Assembly: GCA_903875575.1 (NCBI GenBank)
Contig: CAIQWJ010000023.1
Coordinates: 1-64,000 of the forward strand
Direction of reading: 5' to 3'
DNA length: 64,000 nt
DNA from: an uncultured Acidobacteriia bacterium
GTDB taxonomy: Bacteria > Acidobacteriota > Terriglobia > Bryobacterales > Bryobacteraceae
Position 1 is the stretch's first letter. Each line of letters begins with the position of its first letter. Below are positions 9,329-17,824 of the stretch, in pieces. The notes beneath the pieces were generated by a model. That model was not told the DNA's origin and made no database searches. It saw only the letters and a program-made list of their open reading frames with translations. The position numbers and the translations under genes were made by a program.

Positions 9329-9361
9329 GGCAAGCCCGGTGGAACGGGCCCGCGATGGCCC

Positions 9362-9832
9362 TTACCGCAAAAGGATCAACTGCGGCGTGGCGTCTGTACC
9401 CGCCCAGACAATCGCGTTTTGGTCCAGACGAAGTCCCAGCGCTTTGGCCTCTTCCAATGGCAGGCCAAACACCAGGAAGCTGGTTTCGCCCGGCCATCGA
9501 CCGGACTCGTGGTCTCCGACTCCCTCAAAAAATGCAAAGTGCCGCTGTTCCAGTTCGCGCTTCAGCGACGCGTGCAACCGGGCATTTGTGGATTCGTCGA
9601 GGAGTTTGCCGAAAGGGTTGCAGGCGGTGATATACGCGCTGCATTCAACCCGATGATGCAAGTGGGCCGCAGCCAGAGAGTCGCTATGCTCCCCGATTCG
9701 CAGAGAGAAGGGAGAGTCCGCGAACACGCGGTATTCAGTCTCCCTGTAAGCCTGAAGAGTACCGGAATCAATGCTTGTCTCACAGGGCCTTTTGTCCTTT
9801 GAGGTTAAGCGTGGATTGCGGTCAGATGTCAC
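9362..9832 (-). CDS. DUF3293 domain-containing protein
   Basis: The conserved part reads TLQAYRETEYRVF, then CSAYITACNPFGK and a C-terminal EEAKALGLRLDQNAIVWAG, which is the DUF3293 pattern. It is a small cytoplasmic family of unknown role. No ATG opens the frame. GTG at 9832 gives 156 residues and is used here; a TTG at 9913 would add 27 residues without a good ribosome site. The gene faces the FAD oxidase pair tail to tail. Function unknown. Confidence 0.65.
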   Translation of the reverse strand: MTSDRNPRLTSKDKRPCETSIDSGTLQAYRETEYRVFADSPFSLRIGEHSDSLAAAHLHHRVECSAYITACNPFGKLLDESTNARLHASLKRELEQRHFAFFEGVGDHESGRWPGETSFLVFGLPLEEAKALGLRLDQNAIVWAGTDATPQLILLR

Positions 9833-10086
9833 TATGACTAAGGCTAGCAGGCACGGCGACGGGCCTCTGCCATGTAGCCGGAGACGGTGCGGTCCCGACG
9901 AGCTTACCTGCAAAAAGTCGGAACTGGAGTCAATAACGTGTTATGCAAAACGGGTTTTGGCTGCGATGACTCCGATGAATGCGTTGGCATGAGGGCACTC
10001 CTGGCTCATGTGGGGCTGATCAGGACCCGGCATGTCAGGACCCGGCATCCCGCACGATTTCAAAGCCTGGTAGACTATCAAATGCC

Positions 10087-10956
10087 ATGAAGACCGTCAG
10101 AACGCTCGCCCTGATCCTGTACGTTTCCGGCGCGGCATTCGCACAGAACGCTACAACAGCAGGCAGGTTCACCGTGGAACATCCCACCCTTCTGAATCCT
10201 GGTTTTGAATGGGCAATATCAGGCGACGACAACCGCAATGCGACGGTGAGCGCCGAGTACCGCGCAGTGGGCGAGGCGAAGTGGCGAGAGGCGCTGCCGC
10301 TCGTGCGAATCGAAGGCGAGCGTATCTTCCGGCAGAAGGAGCATTTCGACTACACGGTGCCCCCGGGCTTTGCCTGCAGCATCCTGAACCTGAAGCCGGG
10401 CACAGAATACGAATGCCGCTTTCGGATGTCGGATCCGGGTGGAGTCAGCGGGGAGGCGAGCCTGACTGTCAGAGCGCGCACCCGCGAAGAACCGCAGGCC
10501 TACACCAGAAGCCGGCAACTGCACGTTTACACGCCCGATTACAAGGGGGAGCGGCTTGCGCCCTCTTTTTCCAGCGTGCTCGAAGCCTACTACGGGGCGG
10601 GGCCCGGCGACTGGAATGCAGTCTGGGAACAACGAGCAAAACCCGGGAAAGCCTTCGCGACGCTGGCGGATTTGCGTGCGGCCACGGGGCAGGAAGCGCA
10701 CGGAATTGAAGTGGACTTTGACATATTCGCGAAACCCGGCCCCCCGAATCCAGCCAACCGGCATGCGGTTTATCACGCCATGGACCTCAGTTTCGAATTA
10801 AGGCCAGGCGGCCAGGCGGTAGATGCCGGCGTACGGATTCCCGCAATCAGCGACGATTTCACGGGCAGGGCGCCGGATCCTGGAGCCCTCAAAGTGGGTG
10901 CCCCGGAAGCAAAATATGGACCGCTATGGCTGACCTGGCAGTCGTTTTACCGTTAG
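10087..10956 (+). CDS. Exported fibronectin type III-like protein of unknown function
   Basis: The 289-residue product has a signal peptide (about residues 1-20, LALILYVSGAAFAQ). Residues 30-140 look like a fibronectin type III beta-sandwich (strand pattern with YRAVGEAKWREA and the LKPGTEYECRFRM turn typical of such domains). The rest, with VYHAMDLSFELRPGG, is not recognised. ATG 10087 was chosen because it begins the signal peptide; the longer in-frame start at 9979 lacks one. The stop is only 3 bp from the next start, so it is co-transcribed with the CBM9-like gene. A role in sugar or polymer binding outside the cell is inferred from that neighbour. Confidence 0.6.
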   Translation: MKTVRTLALILYVSGAAFAQNATTAGRFTVEHPTLLNPGFEWAISGDDNRNATVSAEYRAVGEAKWREALPLVRIEGERIFRQKEHFDYTVPPGFACSILNLKPGTEYECRFRMSDPGGVSGEASLTVRARTREEPQAYTRSRQLHVYTPDYKGERLAPSFSSVLEAYYGAGPGDWNAVWEQRAKPGKAFATLADLRAATGQEAHGIEVDFDIFAKPGPPNPANRHAVYHAMDLSFELRPGGQAVDAGVRIPAISDDFTGRAPDPGALKVGAPEAKYGPLWLTWQSFYR

Positions 10957-10959
10957 AGT

Positions 10960-11844
10960 ATGCGTGGCTTTTATATCGCTTTGATTGGCATCGCGGTGGT
11001 GGCGGGAGCCGGAAGGTTTGTGCTCGTGGCAGGAGACTTCCCGCGAAGTCTGGATGCTTATGCGGGCACCACGCCCAAACTGGACGGGGTGATTTCTCCA
11101 GGAGAATGGGATGATGCGGTTACCTTCGCCGGAGTCTCGGGATGGGTTCCGGCGTTCACACCCACAACGGACGACAAAGACCTTTCGTTCCGGGGTTGGG
11201 TCAAGCACGACGACAAACGAATCTACTTCGCCTTCGATGTTATGGACGACGTGCTGTATGGCATCGATACGCCACGCTGGCTGCCGGACAATAACCCAAA
11301 AGCACACGAGCTCACGCGGGAGGGCTATCCATGGTTTGGCGACGAGATGGAACTCCTGGTCAACGCCACAAACCAATGGACCGGCGCGCAGGATTCCGTG
11401 GGCGATGGTTCGTCCTGGCAAATGGTGTGCAATCTGACAAAATCGCGACTGCACGGCATTGGAACGGGTGGCTTGCTCGAAGGCGAACCGCGGAGCAGTC
11501 AGAAGGCATGGGATACCTATCAACGATGGATTCTGAGCGGTGCGCAGGAGGCAGTGGCGAAACCAAAGCCCGGCGGCAAGGGTTATGTGATCGAGTGGTC
11601 AGTGGCATTTGACCCGTGTTTCGAGGTGGAGCCGGGAGTGTTCTATTCCCAGACTCTGGGTGACCGCCAAATGGGGTTCAATATTGCGATCGGCGATCTG
11701 GATGAGAAGGAGAAGGGCGCGGGAAATTTTGGAAACTTCCACCATGAGGATTGGTTTGCGGGCCGCATCGGGACGCCGAAGACGCAACTGCGATATTTCG
11801 GCAGTCTGTGGTTGAGGACTCAGAAAAAAGACGGCAAGCGATGA
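10960..11844 (+). CDS. Exported CBM9/DOMON-like carbohydrate-binding protein
   Basis: The 294-residue protein begins with a hydrophobic leader (about residues 3-24). It contains the family 9 carbohydrate-binding layout: KLDGVISPGEWDDA near the start, then KRIYFAFDVMDD, a block with DEMELLVNA, and KGYVIEWSVAFD followed by GFNIAIGDLDE. CBM9 domains bind sugar ends and are often found in secreted proteins. No catalytic domain is present, so it is probably a binding or sensor component. It lies 3 bp downstream of the fibronectin-like gene and should share its transcript. Confidence 0.7.
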   Translation: MRGFYIALIGIAVVAGAGRFVLVAGDFPRSLDAYAGTTPKLDGVISPGEWDDAVTFAGVSGWVPAFTPTTDDKDLSFRGWVKHDDKRIYFAFDVMDDVLYGIDTPRWLPDNNPKAHELTREGYPWFGDEMELLVNATNQWTGAQDSVGDGSSWQMVCNLTKSRLHGIGTGGLLEGEPRSSQKAWDTYQRWILSGAQEAVAKPKPGGKGYVIEWSVAFDPCFEVEPGVFYSQTLGDRQMGFNIAIGDLDEKEKGAGNFGNFHHEDWFAGRIGTPKTQLRYFGSLWLRTQKKDGKR

Positions 11845-11899
11845 AGGCGGCAACAGTGGGGATCAGCGAGTCCCTGGAGAGTCCCGGACTGCGGCCACT

Positions 11900-12511
11900 C
11901 TAATCCACCCGTTCCGCGCGAACGACAAACCTTTCCGGTGCGGGACCCACAAAGTAGAAGGGGTAACAGGTAACCAGCGTCAGCACATCGCGCCCATCGG
12001 AATCCAGTACCGAAAGATCAGACGGCTCAACCACCTTCGTCAACACGACACGATAGCGGAACTCACCTTCGAGCGTCGTGAAGGTGATGATGTCGTGCTG
12101 ACGGACGTCTTTCAGTGCGCGAAAGAAGGTGTCGCGATGCGCGGAGATACCGATGTTCCCGGATTCACCGGGGAGGGCCGTACCTGTAATATGCCCGGCC
12201 GCGTGTCCCAGCGTCCTCTCATCGCTGCCTTCCATGACGATTACCGAGATGCCGAGGCGCTGGAGATTCACCCTCCCGACGAGGCCCTCCGGATCGGTCC
12301 CCATCGCCGCCGATGAAATATCCGTCACGGCCCCGGCCGGCTGCCCGCTCTGGAGCCGTGAGAATTCGCGACTCTCATTTCGCTGGAACTGCCAGGCGCC
12401 CGCAAGCACAAATGCGCAGTAGCCAAGCAGCAGAATTCCGCAGGCAAAGAGAATGCGCCAGGCCCAGAGCAGGAGACGCCGATTCGGTTGAGGAATGACC
12501 GCGGCCGTCAT
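11900..12511 (-). CDS. Class D-type sortase
   Basis: The 203-residue protein has one N-terminal membrane segment (about residues 13-37) and a sortase domain with all three catalytic residues: H125 in GNIGISAHRDTFF, C182 in LTLVTCYPF and R194 in APERFVV. Sortases cut a sorting signal and join the protein to a new amine. The short form and the spacing of these motifs fit class D. The start ATG overlaps the stop of the VWA gene by 4 bp, so the two are coupled. A protein with an LPQTAS signal is encoded 3 kb upstream on the same strand (15420-16142) and is the obvious candidate substrate. A sortase in a diderm cell should face the periplasm. Confidence 0.85.
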   Translation of the reverse strand: MTAAVIPQPNRRLLLWAWRILFACGILLLGYCAFVLAGAWQFQRNESREFSRLQSGQPAGAVTDISSAAMGTDPEGLVGRVNLQRLGISVIVMEGSDERTLGHAAGHITGTALPGESGNIGISAHRDTFFRALKDVRQHDIITFTTLEGEFRYRVVLTKVVEPSDLSVLDSDGRDVLTLVTCYPFYFVGPAPERFVVRAERVD

Positions 12512-13473
12512 CTGCCGTCGCCCGCCAGATAGCCTGCGCGCGTGCGCGCCACCAGACTTCTGCCCGCCGCATGCGCCACGACCCTGACGGCCCGATAGCC
12601 GCCGACAGCTGACGAATTCGCCGAAACATAACCAAGCGTGTACTGATGACGGATGTCGTTCGCGATGCTTTCGCAGGTGGTCACAACGTCGCGGAGTTCA
12701 GCCGGAAAGAAGGCCTGACCGCCGGTGGTCCGTGCCAACTGCCGAAGGACCCCGGGATTCTGGTCGGCATCTTCCGGCTCGAAGATTCCGACGGTATAAA
12801 TGGCGGCGTTCGATTCCACGGCCTTCTTCAGGATGGCGGGAAGTGTGAGCGAACTCGCGTTGTCGCCTCCGTCGCTAATGACGATCAGGACTTTGCGTGC
12901 ACGATCCCCGGATTTCAGCCGGTCCAGCGCCACGCCAATCGCATCGTACAAAGCCGTCTCACCCTGGGCCGGCAAGACCCCAATGGCAGCTTCGAGTTCG
13001 TCGGTCCGGTTGGTGAACGGAAGCGAATCCGGGAGGCCGCCACTCACCTTTTCGCTAAAATTCACAACAAACATCTGGTCGGCTGGATTGCTGGCTCTTG
13101 CGAAGACCCTGGCACCGGAGACGACATCCGGCATTTTGTTCTTCATACTGCCGCTATGATCGATCACCAGGCCCACGGTGACGGGAACGTCTTCGTGACT
13201 GAAGAGCCGGATGCTCTGGAGAACACCGTCCTCGTACACGCGGAAATCCGCCTGCCGCAGGTTGGCGGCGTAACCACCTGTCTTGTCGAGAACAGTCACC
13301 GGCAGGACGACGAGATCGACGTTGAGGGCGATGCGATATGCCCCGGTCTGGTCGTCACTGAGGCGCGGCGCATCGGCTTGTCGCGCGCTGGGCGGTTGCT
13401 GGGCAGCGGTGACACGCCACGCCACCGCTGAGGCGAACATGAGCGCAATACCGGGATGGACTGAGCGTCGCAT
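12508..13473 (-). CDS. VWFA-related Acidobacterial domain protein (TIGR03436 type)
   Basis: The 321-residue product has a signal-like N-terminus (ATG 13473, residues 1-25, ending TAAQ). A short strand-rich domain follows (VDLVVLPVTVLDKTGGYAANL, DFRVYEDGVLQ), then a von Willebrand A domain. The metal site D105-x-S-x-S109 (VIDHSGSM) is intact, and a later SDGGDN motif is present. This two-part layout is the TIGR03436 family common in Acidobacteria. VWA domains bind protein ligands through a metal ion. The 4-bp overlap with the sortase gene argues that it works with the sortase, perhaps as an adhesin or scaffold. No LPxT signal is seen at its own C-terminus. An in-frame upstream ATG at 13521 would overlap the malic enzyme gene and was not used. 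Confidence 0.8.
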   Translation of the reverse strand: MRRSVHPGIALMFASAVAWRVTAAQQPPSARQADAPRLSDDQTGAYRIALNVDLVVLPVTVLDKTGGYAANLRQADFRVYEDGVLQSIRLFSHEDVPVTVGLVIDHSGSMKNKMPDVVSGARVFARASNPADQMFVVNFSEKVSGGLPDSLPFTNRTDELEAAIGVLPAQGETALYDAIGVALDRLKSGDRARKVLIVISDGGDNASSLTLPAILKKAVESNAAIYTVGIFEPEDADQNPGVLRQLARTTGGQAFFPAELRDVVTTCESIANDIRHQYTLGYVSANSSAVGGYRAVRVVAHAAGRSLVARTRAGYLAGDGR

Positions 13474-13484
13474 GGCCGTGATCG

Positions 13485-15230
13485 TCAGATCGCCAGGATG
13501 TGGCGATAGACGGGCTGCCACATCGCTTCCTGAACTTCCCGCACAATATCCACAAGCTTCGTTTCGGCCAAACCTTCTGAGACGGCGGCCTCTGCGACTG
13601 CGACCGCCACCGTGGCAGTGACACTACGGAGATCGTCAATATGAGGCAGGAGCGAAGCGCCGGGCTGGCGCACGGCCACCAGGCTGGAGAGCGCATTGGC
13701 CGCAGCCGTCAGCATGCCGACGGAGATGAGCCGGGAGCGGGAAACAATGGTTCCGAGACCGAGGCCTGGGTACAGCATGGCGTTGGTTGTCTGACCGATC
13801 ACGTGGGTAATCCCTCTGTATGTCACAGGGGAGAAGGACCCACCGGTGGCGATCAGCGCCTGTCCTCCTGTCCATGCGATGATGTCCGCGGGAGTGGCCT
13901 CTGCGAGCGAGGATGGGCTGGAGAGGGGGAAGATGATGGGGCGCTCGGTGTGCCTGGCCATATTCCTGACTATCGATTCGGTGAAGGCCCCTGTCGCGCC
14001 GGACATCCCGATCAGCATGGTTGGCTTGACCTGGCGGACGACCTCGGCAAGGCCGATTCCATTCGGGCTGCCGGCGTCATCGGTCTTCCAGTTTCTGACT
14101 TCTGAGGCGGGGCGTGCCCAGGTGGCCTGAAAATCGTGCAGGCGGTCGCCCATATCCGTGGTGAGAAGGCCGTGGACGTCCACGCACCAGATCTGACGGG
14201 TAGCTTCAGTGGCCGTGAGACCGGCCTGCATCATGACGTCGCGCATGAGGTCTGCGGTGCCGATGCCGCCTACCCCCGAACCGAAGATGACAATTCGTTG
14301 CTTCTCTAACAAGGAGCCGCAAATTCGCATGGCGGAGACGGCGGCGGCGAGCGTGACGGCACCGGTACCCTGCATGTCGTCGTTGAAAGTTCGCAACTCT
14401 CCCCGATACTTCTGAAGAATGCGCCGCGCGTTGCCCGGGCCGAAGTCCTCCCACTGAAGAATTGCTTTGGGAAACATCCTGGTAGCGATTTCAACATAGT
14501 CGGCAATGAAAGCGTCATACCGTTCGCCGCGGACGCGCGCGTGACGGTTGCCGGGGTACATGGGATCTGTGAGCAGAGAGTCGCGGTTGGTGCCGACATC
14601 GAGCATGACGGGGATGACGCGGGTGGGGTCAATGCCGCCCGCGGCTGTGTAGATGGCCAGCTTGCCAATAGAGATCTCAATGCCGCCGACACCCCAGTCG
14701 CCGATCCCGAAGATCTGTTCCGCATCGGTGGCGAGTATCAGGTCGATGTCTTCCGGTGCGGCACCGAGGTTGCCGAAGGCTTCTTCAATGGCGTCGGCGT
14801 GATCAATGGAAAGGTAGACGCCTCTGGGTCTGCGGCATTCGTGATGGTATTGCTCCATGGCCAGACCGACGGTACGGTCATTGACGATGGGGATCATCTC
14901 GCGGAGATGTTCGGAAAGCACGCGAAAGAAGAGGACTTCATTGCGATCATGCAGCGCGGTGAGATAAATATTTTTGCTCAGAGCATCCGGCAGCCGCTGG
15001 TATTGGGTGTAAGCGCTGGTCACCTGCGCTTCGAGCGTGCTAATCACCGGTGGCAGCAGGCCGGTAAGGCCCAGCGCTTCACGCTCTTCGAAGGTAAAGG
15101 CGGAGCCTTTGTTCAGCAGGGGTGTGGTGAGCACCGCCATGCCGCGCGCCTTTGTCTCGAAGGTGTCCGGTGCTTCAGGTCTGTCTTTGCGCAGCGATGG
15201 CGCTAACAATGGAACCAATCTTTGTCGCAT
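13485..15230 (-). CDS. maeA: NAD-dependent malic enzyme
   Basis: The 581-residue protein has the length and motifs of bacterial NAD-malic enzymes, which convert malate to pyruvate, CO2 and NADH. Visible are the N-terminal LNKGSAFTFEEREALGL, the Tyr-containing malate region near YLTALHDRNEVLF, the metal/substrate block LQWEDFG followed by TFNDDMQGTG, the Rossmann GSGVGGIGTADL, and the late GQTTNAMLYPGLGLG. The stop is 11 bp before the VWA start on the same strand, so it may share a transcript with the VWA-sortase pair. That link looks positional rather than functional. Confidence 0.9.
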   Translation of the reverse strand: MRQRLVPLLAPSLRKDRPEAPDTFETKARGMAVLTTPLLNKGSAFTFEEREALGLTGLLPPVISTLEAQVTSAYTQYQRLPDALSKNIYLTALHDRNEVLFFRVLSEHLREMIPIVNDRTVGLAMEQYHHECRRPRGVYLSIDHADAIEEAFGNLGAAPEDIDLILATDAEQIFGIGDWGVGGIEISIGKLAIYTAAGGIDPTRVIPVMLDVGTNRDSLLTDPMYPGNRHARVRGERYDAFIADYVEIATRMFPKAILQWEDFGPGNARRILQKYRGELRTFNDDMQGTGAVTLAAAVSAMRICGSLLEKQRIVIFGSGVGGIGTADLMRDVMMQAGLTATEATRQIWCVDVHGLLTTDMGDRLHDFQATWARPASEVRNWKTDDAGSPNGIGLAEVVRQVKPTMLIGMSGATGAFTESIVRNMARHTERPIIFPLSSPSSLAEATPADIIAWTGGQALIATGGSFSPVTYRGITHVIGQTTNAMLYPGLGLGTIVSRSRLISVGMLTAAANALSSLVAVRQPGASLLPHIDDLRSVTATVAVAVAEAAVSEGLAETKLVDIVREVQEAMWQPVYRHILAI

Positions 15231-15380
15231 GACGTTTTCTCAACTTTTTTACTGCAGCCAATTCGAGTAAGTATTCCGTCCACGCTGATATGCCCGATGT
15301 GAGCGACGGCGCGACGAGAGGTGTGGCCCCGATGATCTCATGCGGCATCGCACCCGCAGGCCGGCTCCCCCACGCGACTG

Positions 15381-15411
15381 CAACGCCGGCAAACCTTTCG
15401 GGCCGGCGTTG
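15381..15411 (-). terminator. Strong stem-loop after the LPQTAS gene
   Basis: A 10-bp perfect inverted repeat (CAACGCCGGC at 15381-15390 and GCCGGCGTTG at 15402-15411) lies 9 bp beyond the stop of the LPQTAS protein gene. No clear T-run follows on the minus strand, so it is either a weak terminator or an mRNA 3'-end stabiliser. Confidence 0.5.
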
Positions 15412-15419
15412 CGGTGGAA

Positions 15420-16142
15420 CTACATGGACTTGACGGTCATGGAGCGAACCACGAAAGCGCAACCCAGCACGAACAGGCCGCAGAGTCCGATAAACGGCAG
15501 ATCGCTCGCCGTTTGCGGCAGTGAGGCGGGCATCATTTCGGCTGGTGGCGGCGGAGTCACGACTTCAGCGAGCTGGACTTCCGAGCCTGTAGATTGATAA
15601 GCCATCACAGGTGCGGACTGCATCTGCGCGATGAACGGCGAATCGTCCCGGATCGGGAGGGCAACTTCCTCCGGAATATCGGCCGGAGTAAACAGAACCT
15701 CCGTGTTGGTGGAGGCAGCGAGTGCCATGGCTTTTGCCTTCGGATAGACAAACTCTTCGCCCCACTGGCGGCCCGGATAGAACCATGCGCGCAGCGCCTC
15801 GGGCTGACCAGCGGGCCGTTCGCGGAACGTGATCACCGTCTTGTCGGTCGGCTTGAGACGGAAGTTGGGAATTGCCATGATGGTGGCATAACAGGTGGTT
15901 TCGTCTTTATCGAAGATCTGGACAATGTGCCGATCGCTCTGCGAATTGAGGATCCTGAAGACGTAAGTGCCGGCAGGCAGGATGCCCCAGCCAGCTACGT
16001 GAACTCCGGGGATCTCTACAGGACCACTGAACGTAACAGTAGTCTTCCTGTTCCACTCGTCGGCTTTGGCCGCGGGCGCGAAGACGGCGACGGACAAAAG
16101 CGCCATGCACAAAGCGGTTTGGACTACCTTTAAGACTTTCAT
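15420..16142 (-). CDS. Exported protein with C-terminal LPQTAS sorting signal
   Basis: The start is ATG 16142, preceded by AAAGGAAG. The 240-residue product has a signal peptide (about residues 5-27, cleaved after AKA). A beta-rich body follows (VEIPGVHVAGWGILPAGTYVF, KTVITF), resembling other small acidobacterial exported proteins of unknown role. Pro-rich residues 196-205 lead into LPQTAS at 208-213, a hydrophobic span at 215-233, and a short tail with Arg233. This is the tripartite layout of a sortase substrate. A class D-type sortase is encoded downstream on the same strand at 11900-12511. That this protein is its substrate is inference. The upstream in-frame start at 16232 lacks a signal peptide and was not used. 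Confidence 0.8.
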   Translation of the reverse strand: MKVLKVVQTALCMALLSVAVFAPAAKADEWNRKTTVTFSGPVEIPGVHVAGWGILPAGTYVFRILNSQSDRHIVQIFDKDETTCYATIMAIPNFRLKPTDKTVITFRERPAGQPEALRAWFYPGRQWGEEFVYPKAKAMALAASTNTEVLFTPADIPEEVALPIRDDSPFIAQMQSAPVMAYQSTGSEVQLAEVVTPPPPAEMMPASLPQTASDLPFIGLCGLFVLGCAFVVRSMTVKSM

Positions 16143-16428
16143 TATTCTTCCTTTGGCTTTTCCGAAACCTGCGTGACTTGCATGTTGGGGTATCGCACGC
16201 GATTGTAAGGAGCACTCGCATGGCCATCGCACATTTGCTTAATAGGTCGTTCTGGCCTTTATAAGGCGGTTTCGGGAAGTGCCTCTGCCGATGCAGCATG
16301 ACCCTCAGGGGTCAAGTGGCTTCATAAGGTCAGAGCGGAGTCGATGAGGAGATTCGGGATGTCACTGTGACCGCCGGGTTTGGCAATCGCCGTGCAGTTG
16401 ATTTGCAGAACGTTCGAGGCGTAAAACT
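16143..16428. other. Intergenic region, no gene seen
   Basis: These 286 bases separate the LPQTAS gene from the small zinc-ribbon gene. They should contain the two divergent promoters, but I could not fix either with confidence. No repeat or RNA gene was recognised. Confidence 0.4.
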
Positions 16429-16662
16429 ATGCTGTCATCCAAGACTTGTGAAATATGTGCCAACGGCAGACTTCGCCGATCTGAAGCGCGCACGTTGCTG
16501 GAGTATCTTTTGTCCCCATTCGCTGTGCGCTGCCGTTGCGAGCGTTGCGGTCTTCCCTGCTACCGGCTGCGGTCGGCCGTACCCGTACTGAGGAAGAGAC
16601 CGGCAGGGTTCGCACTGGTCCCCCAGCGTTCCCGTCGATCATCCAGTCTGGCGAAGAGTTAG
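16429..16662 (+). CDS. Small zinc-ribbon-like protein
   Basis: The 77-residue product has two CxxC pairs in its first half: CEIC at residues 7-10 and, after a basic stretch (RLRRSEARTLLEYLLSPF), CERC near 36-39 followed by GLPCYRLRS. This cysteine spacing with Arg-rich flanks resembles small zinc-ribbon proteins seen in Acidobacteria, in which the last motif reads C-x-x-C...F/Y-R-L. The C-terminal third is low-complexity and may not be conserved. No clear ribosome site was found before ATG 16429. The protein could bind zinc and nucleic acid; function unknown. Confidence 0.5.
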   Translation: MLSSKTCEICANGRLRRSEARTLLEYLLSPFAVRCRCERCGLPCYRLRSAVPVLRKRPAGFALVPQRSRRSSSLAKS

Positions 16663-16746
16663 GCGAGCCAGGGTTCAGCGAACCAACGGACGATGACGGG
16701 CGAGTAATTCGGCCGTCATCGTCCACCGCCCCCGCTGGCGTGCGCG

Positions 16747-16938
16747 CTAACGGGAAATTCGAAACGTAGAGATCGGTCCCCACAGACCCGTCACCTGCAA
16801 TACCCAAACAGCCACTGCAACTGTTACGACCACGTTCAGGATGGTCCGGATGCCGGATGCCATCGGGATGTAGCGGTTGATCAGCCACAGCAGCATCCCT
16901 GCAATTACCAGCGCAACTACCAGATTCATTAAAGGCAT
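16747..16938 (-). CDS. Thivi_2564 family small membrane protein
   Basis: This 63-residue protein has two membrane helices (about residues 3-21 and 29-47) with the family pattern MPLMNLVVALVIAGMLLWLINRYIPM, split here by position, and a C-terminal GLWGPI segment. Start ATG 16938 follows a GGAGG site. Members are uncharacterised inner-membrane proteins often found beside stress genes, which fits the OmpA, CsbD and PRC-barrel genes further on. Confidence 0.75.
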   Translation of the reverse strand: MPLMNLVVALVIAGMLLWLINRYIPMASGIRTILNVVVTVAVAVWVLQVTGLWGPISTFRISR

Positions 16939-16994
16939 GTCTTTTTGTGTTCCTCCGGGATACAACAGGCAATCCGCTGCCCAATGGAGGCCGG

Positions 16995-17043
16995 CAAAAA
17001 ATAAGGACCTGAGTCCGGCCTCCGCGCCGGGTCTCAGGTCCTT
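16995..17043 (-). terminator. Rho-independent terminator (minus strand)
   Basis: An 11-bp perfect inverted repeat (AAGGACCTGAG at 17003-17013 and its complement at 17033-17043) has a further CCGG/CCGG inner stem. Read on the minus strand it is followed by TTATTTTTT, the classical terminator form. It ends transcription of the PEP-CTERM gene. Confidence 0.8.
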
Positions 17044-17191
17044 CTAAAACACTTAAGGGTTATGTTATGAGGCAGCCGGCACGCCCTCCACGCAGTGCCG
17101 GTAAAGTTGTGTCCGTCCGAACCCGGTGTTGTCGGGGCCCAAAGCGGAGCTGAGAGGGAGAGGGCGGGAATGCTCCCTCTCTCCTTTCAGG

Positions 17192-17824
17192 TTATTTCGA
17201 GATCTGTGCGGGAAATAATTTCTTTTTGCCCATCAGACTCATAGCGAGCAGACCGCCGCCGAGCAGCACGAAAGTCTTCGGCTCCGGAGTAGCGGACGAG
17301 GCCAATTGGCCCTGCACCGTGGTGTCGCCGGACGGCGTTCCTGAATTGGGTGCCGCCAGAACGGTGGTGGTGGTCAGCTTGTCGAAAATTGTAGTGCCAA
17401 AATTGCCCGTGATGGCATTCACAGTACCAGGCCCCAGTTGTAGTGAACCCGGTGTGTTCGTCGACCAGCTGATGGTGATTGTGGTGCTGTTGCTGGAAAC
17501 CGTGCCGCCCGCTGACGTGCCGATGAAAAGACCTGTGGCACCGTCCGTGGTGTCCGTAATCAGGAGATCGAACACGAAGGCGTTATAGGTTGTGGTTGGA
17601 GTTGTGGAGCAGCCGATGCAGGTGAGCAGGAAGTCCCCCAGATTCAGGCCGGACGGAACGCCGCTGTTGCTGACGGTGTTCGGCGTGAACGTAAGCGTGC
17701 TGTTGAGGTTGTTCGAACTCACGCCATTGCCGTAAAGCGACAGGACGACAATATGATCGCCGACGAAGCCCAGGCGGGCGTGAATCGGGAACTGGCTGCG
17801 AAACAGGGTCAGGCCGCTGCGCAA
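17192..17824 (-). CDS. PEP-CTERM sorting domain protein, apparently lacking its N-terminus
   Basis: The C-terminus is a clear PEP-CTERM signal: TPEPKTFVLLGGGLLAMSLMG followed by basic residues (split: PEP motif, then helix, then KKK). Exosortases recognise this signal. The body is Thr/Ser/Gly/Asn-rich (SSNNLNSTLTFTPNTVSNSG), typical of such exported proteins. A signal peptide is expected but none is found: the frame starts MRSGLTLFRSQF, and its first 24 codons lie antisense to the OmpA-like gene that starts at 17753. Family-like sequence begins only near GDHIVVLSLYGNG, at about 17755. The gene therefore looks 5'-truncated at a junction shared with the OmpA gene, and may be non-functional. Confidence 0.6.
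   Translation of the reverse strand: MRSGLTLFRSQFPIHARLGFVGDHIVVLSLYGNGVSSNNLNSTLTFTPNTVSNSGVPSGLNLGDFLLTCIGCSTTPTTTYNAFVFDLLITDTTDGATGLFIGTSAGGTVSSNSTTITISWSTNTPGSLQLGPGTVNAITGNFGTTIFDKLTTTTVLAAPNSGTPSGDTTVQGQLASSATPEPKTFVLLGGGLLAMSLMGKKKLFPAQISK

Noticed and set aside
12646-13431. 261-codon open frame on the plus strand over the VWA gene
   Set aside because: It is antisense to a clear VWA-domain gene and shows no domain; high GC makes such shadow frames common.
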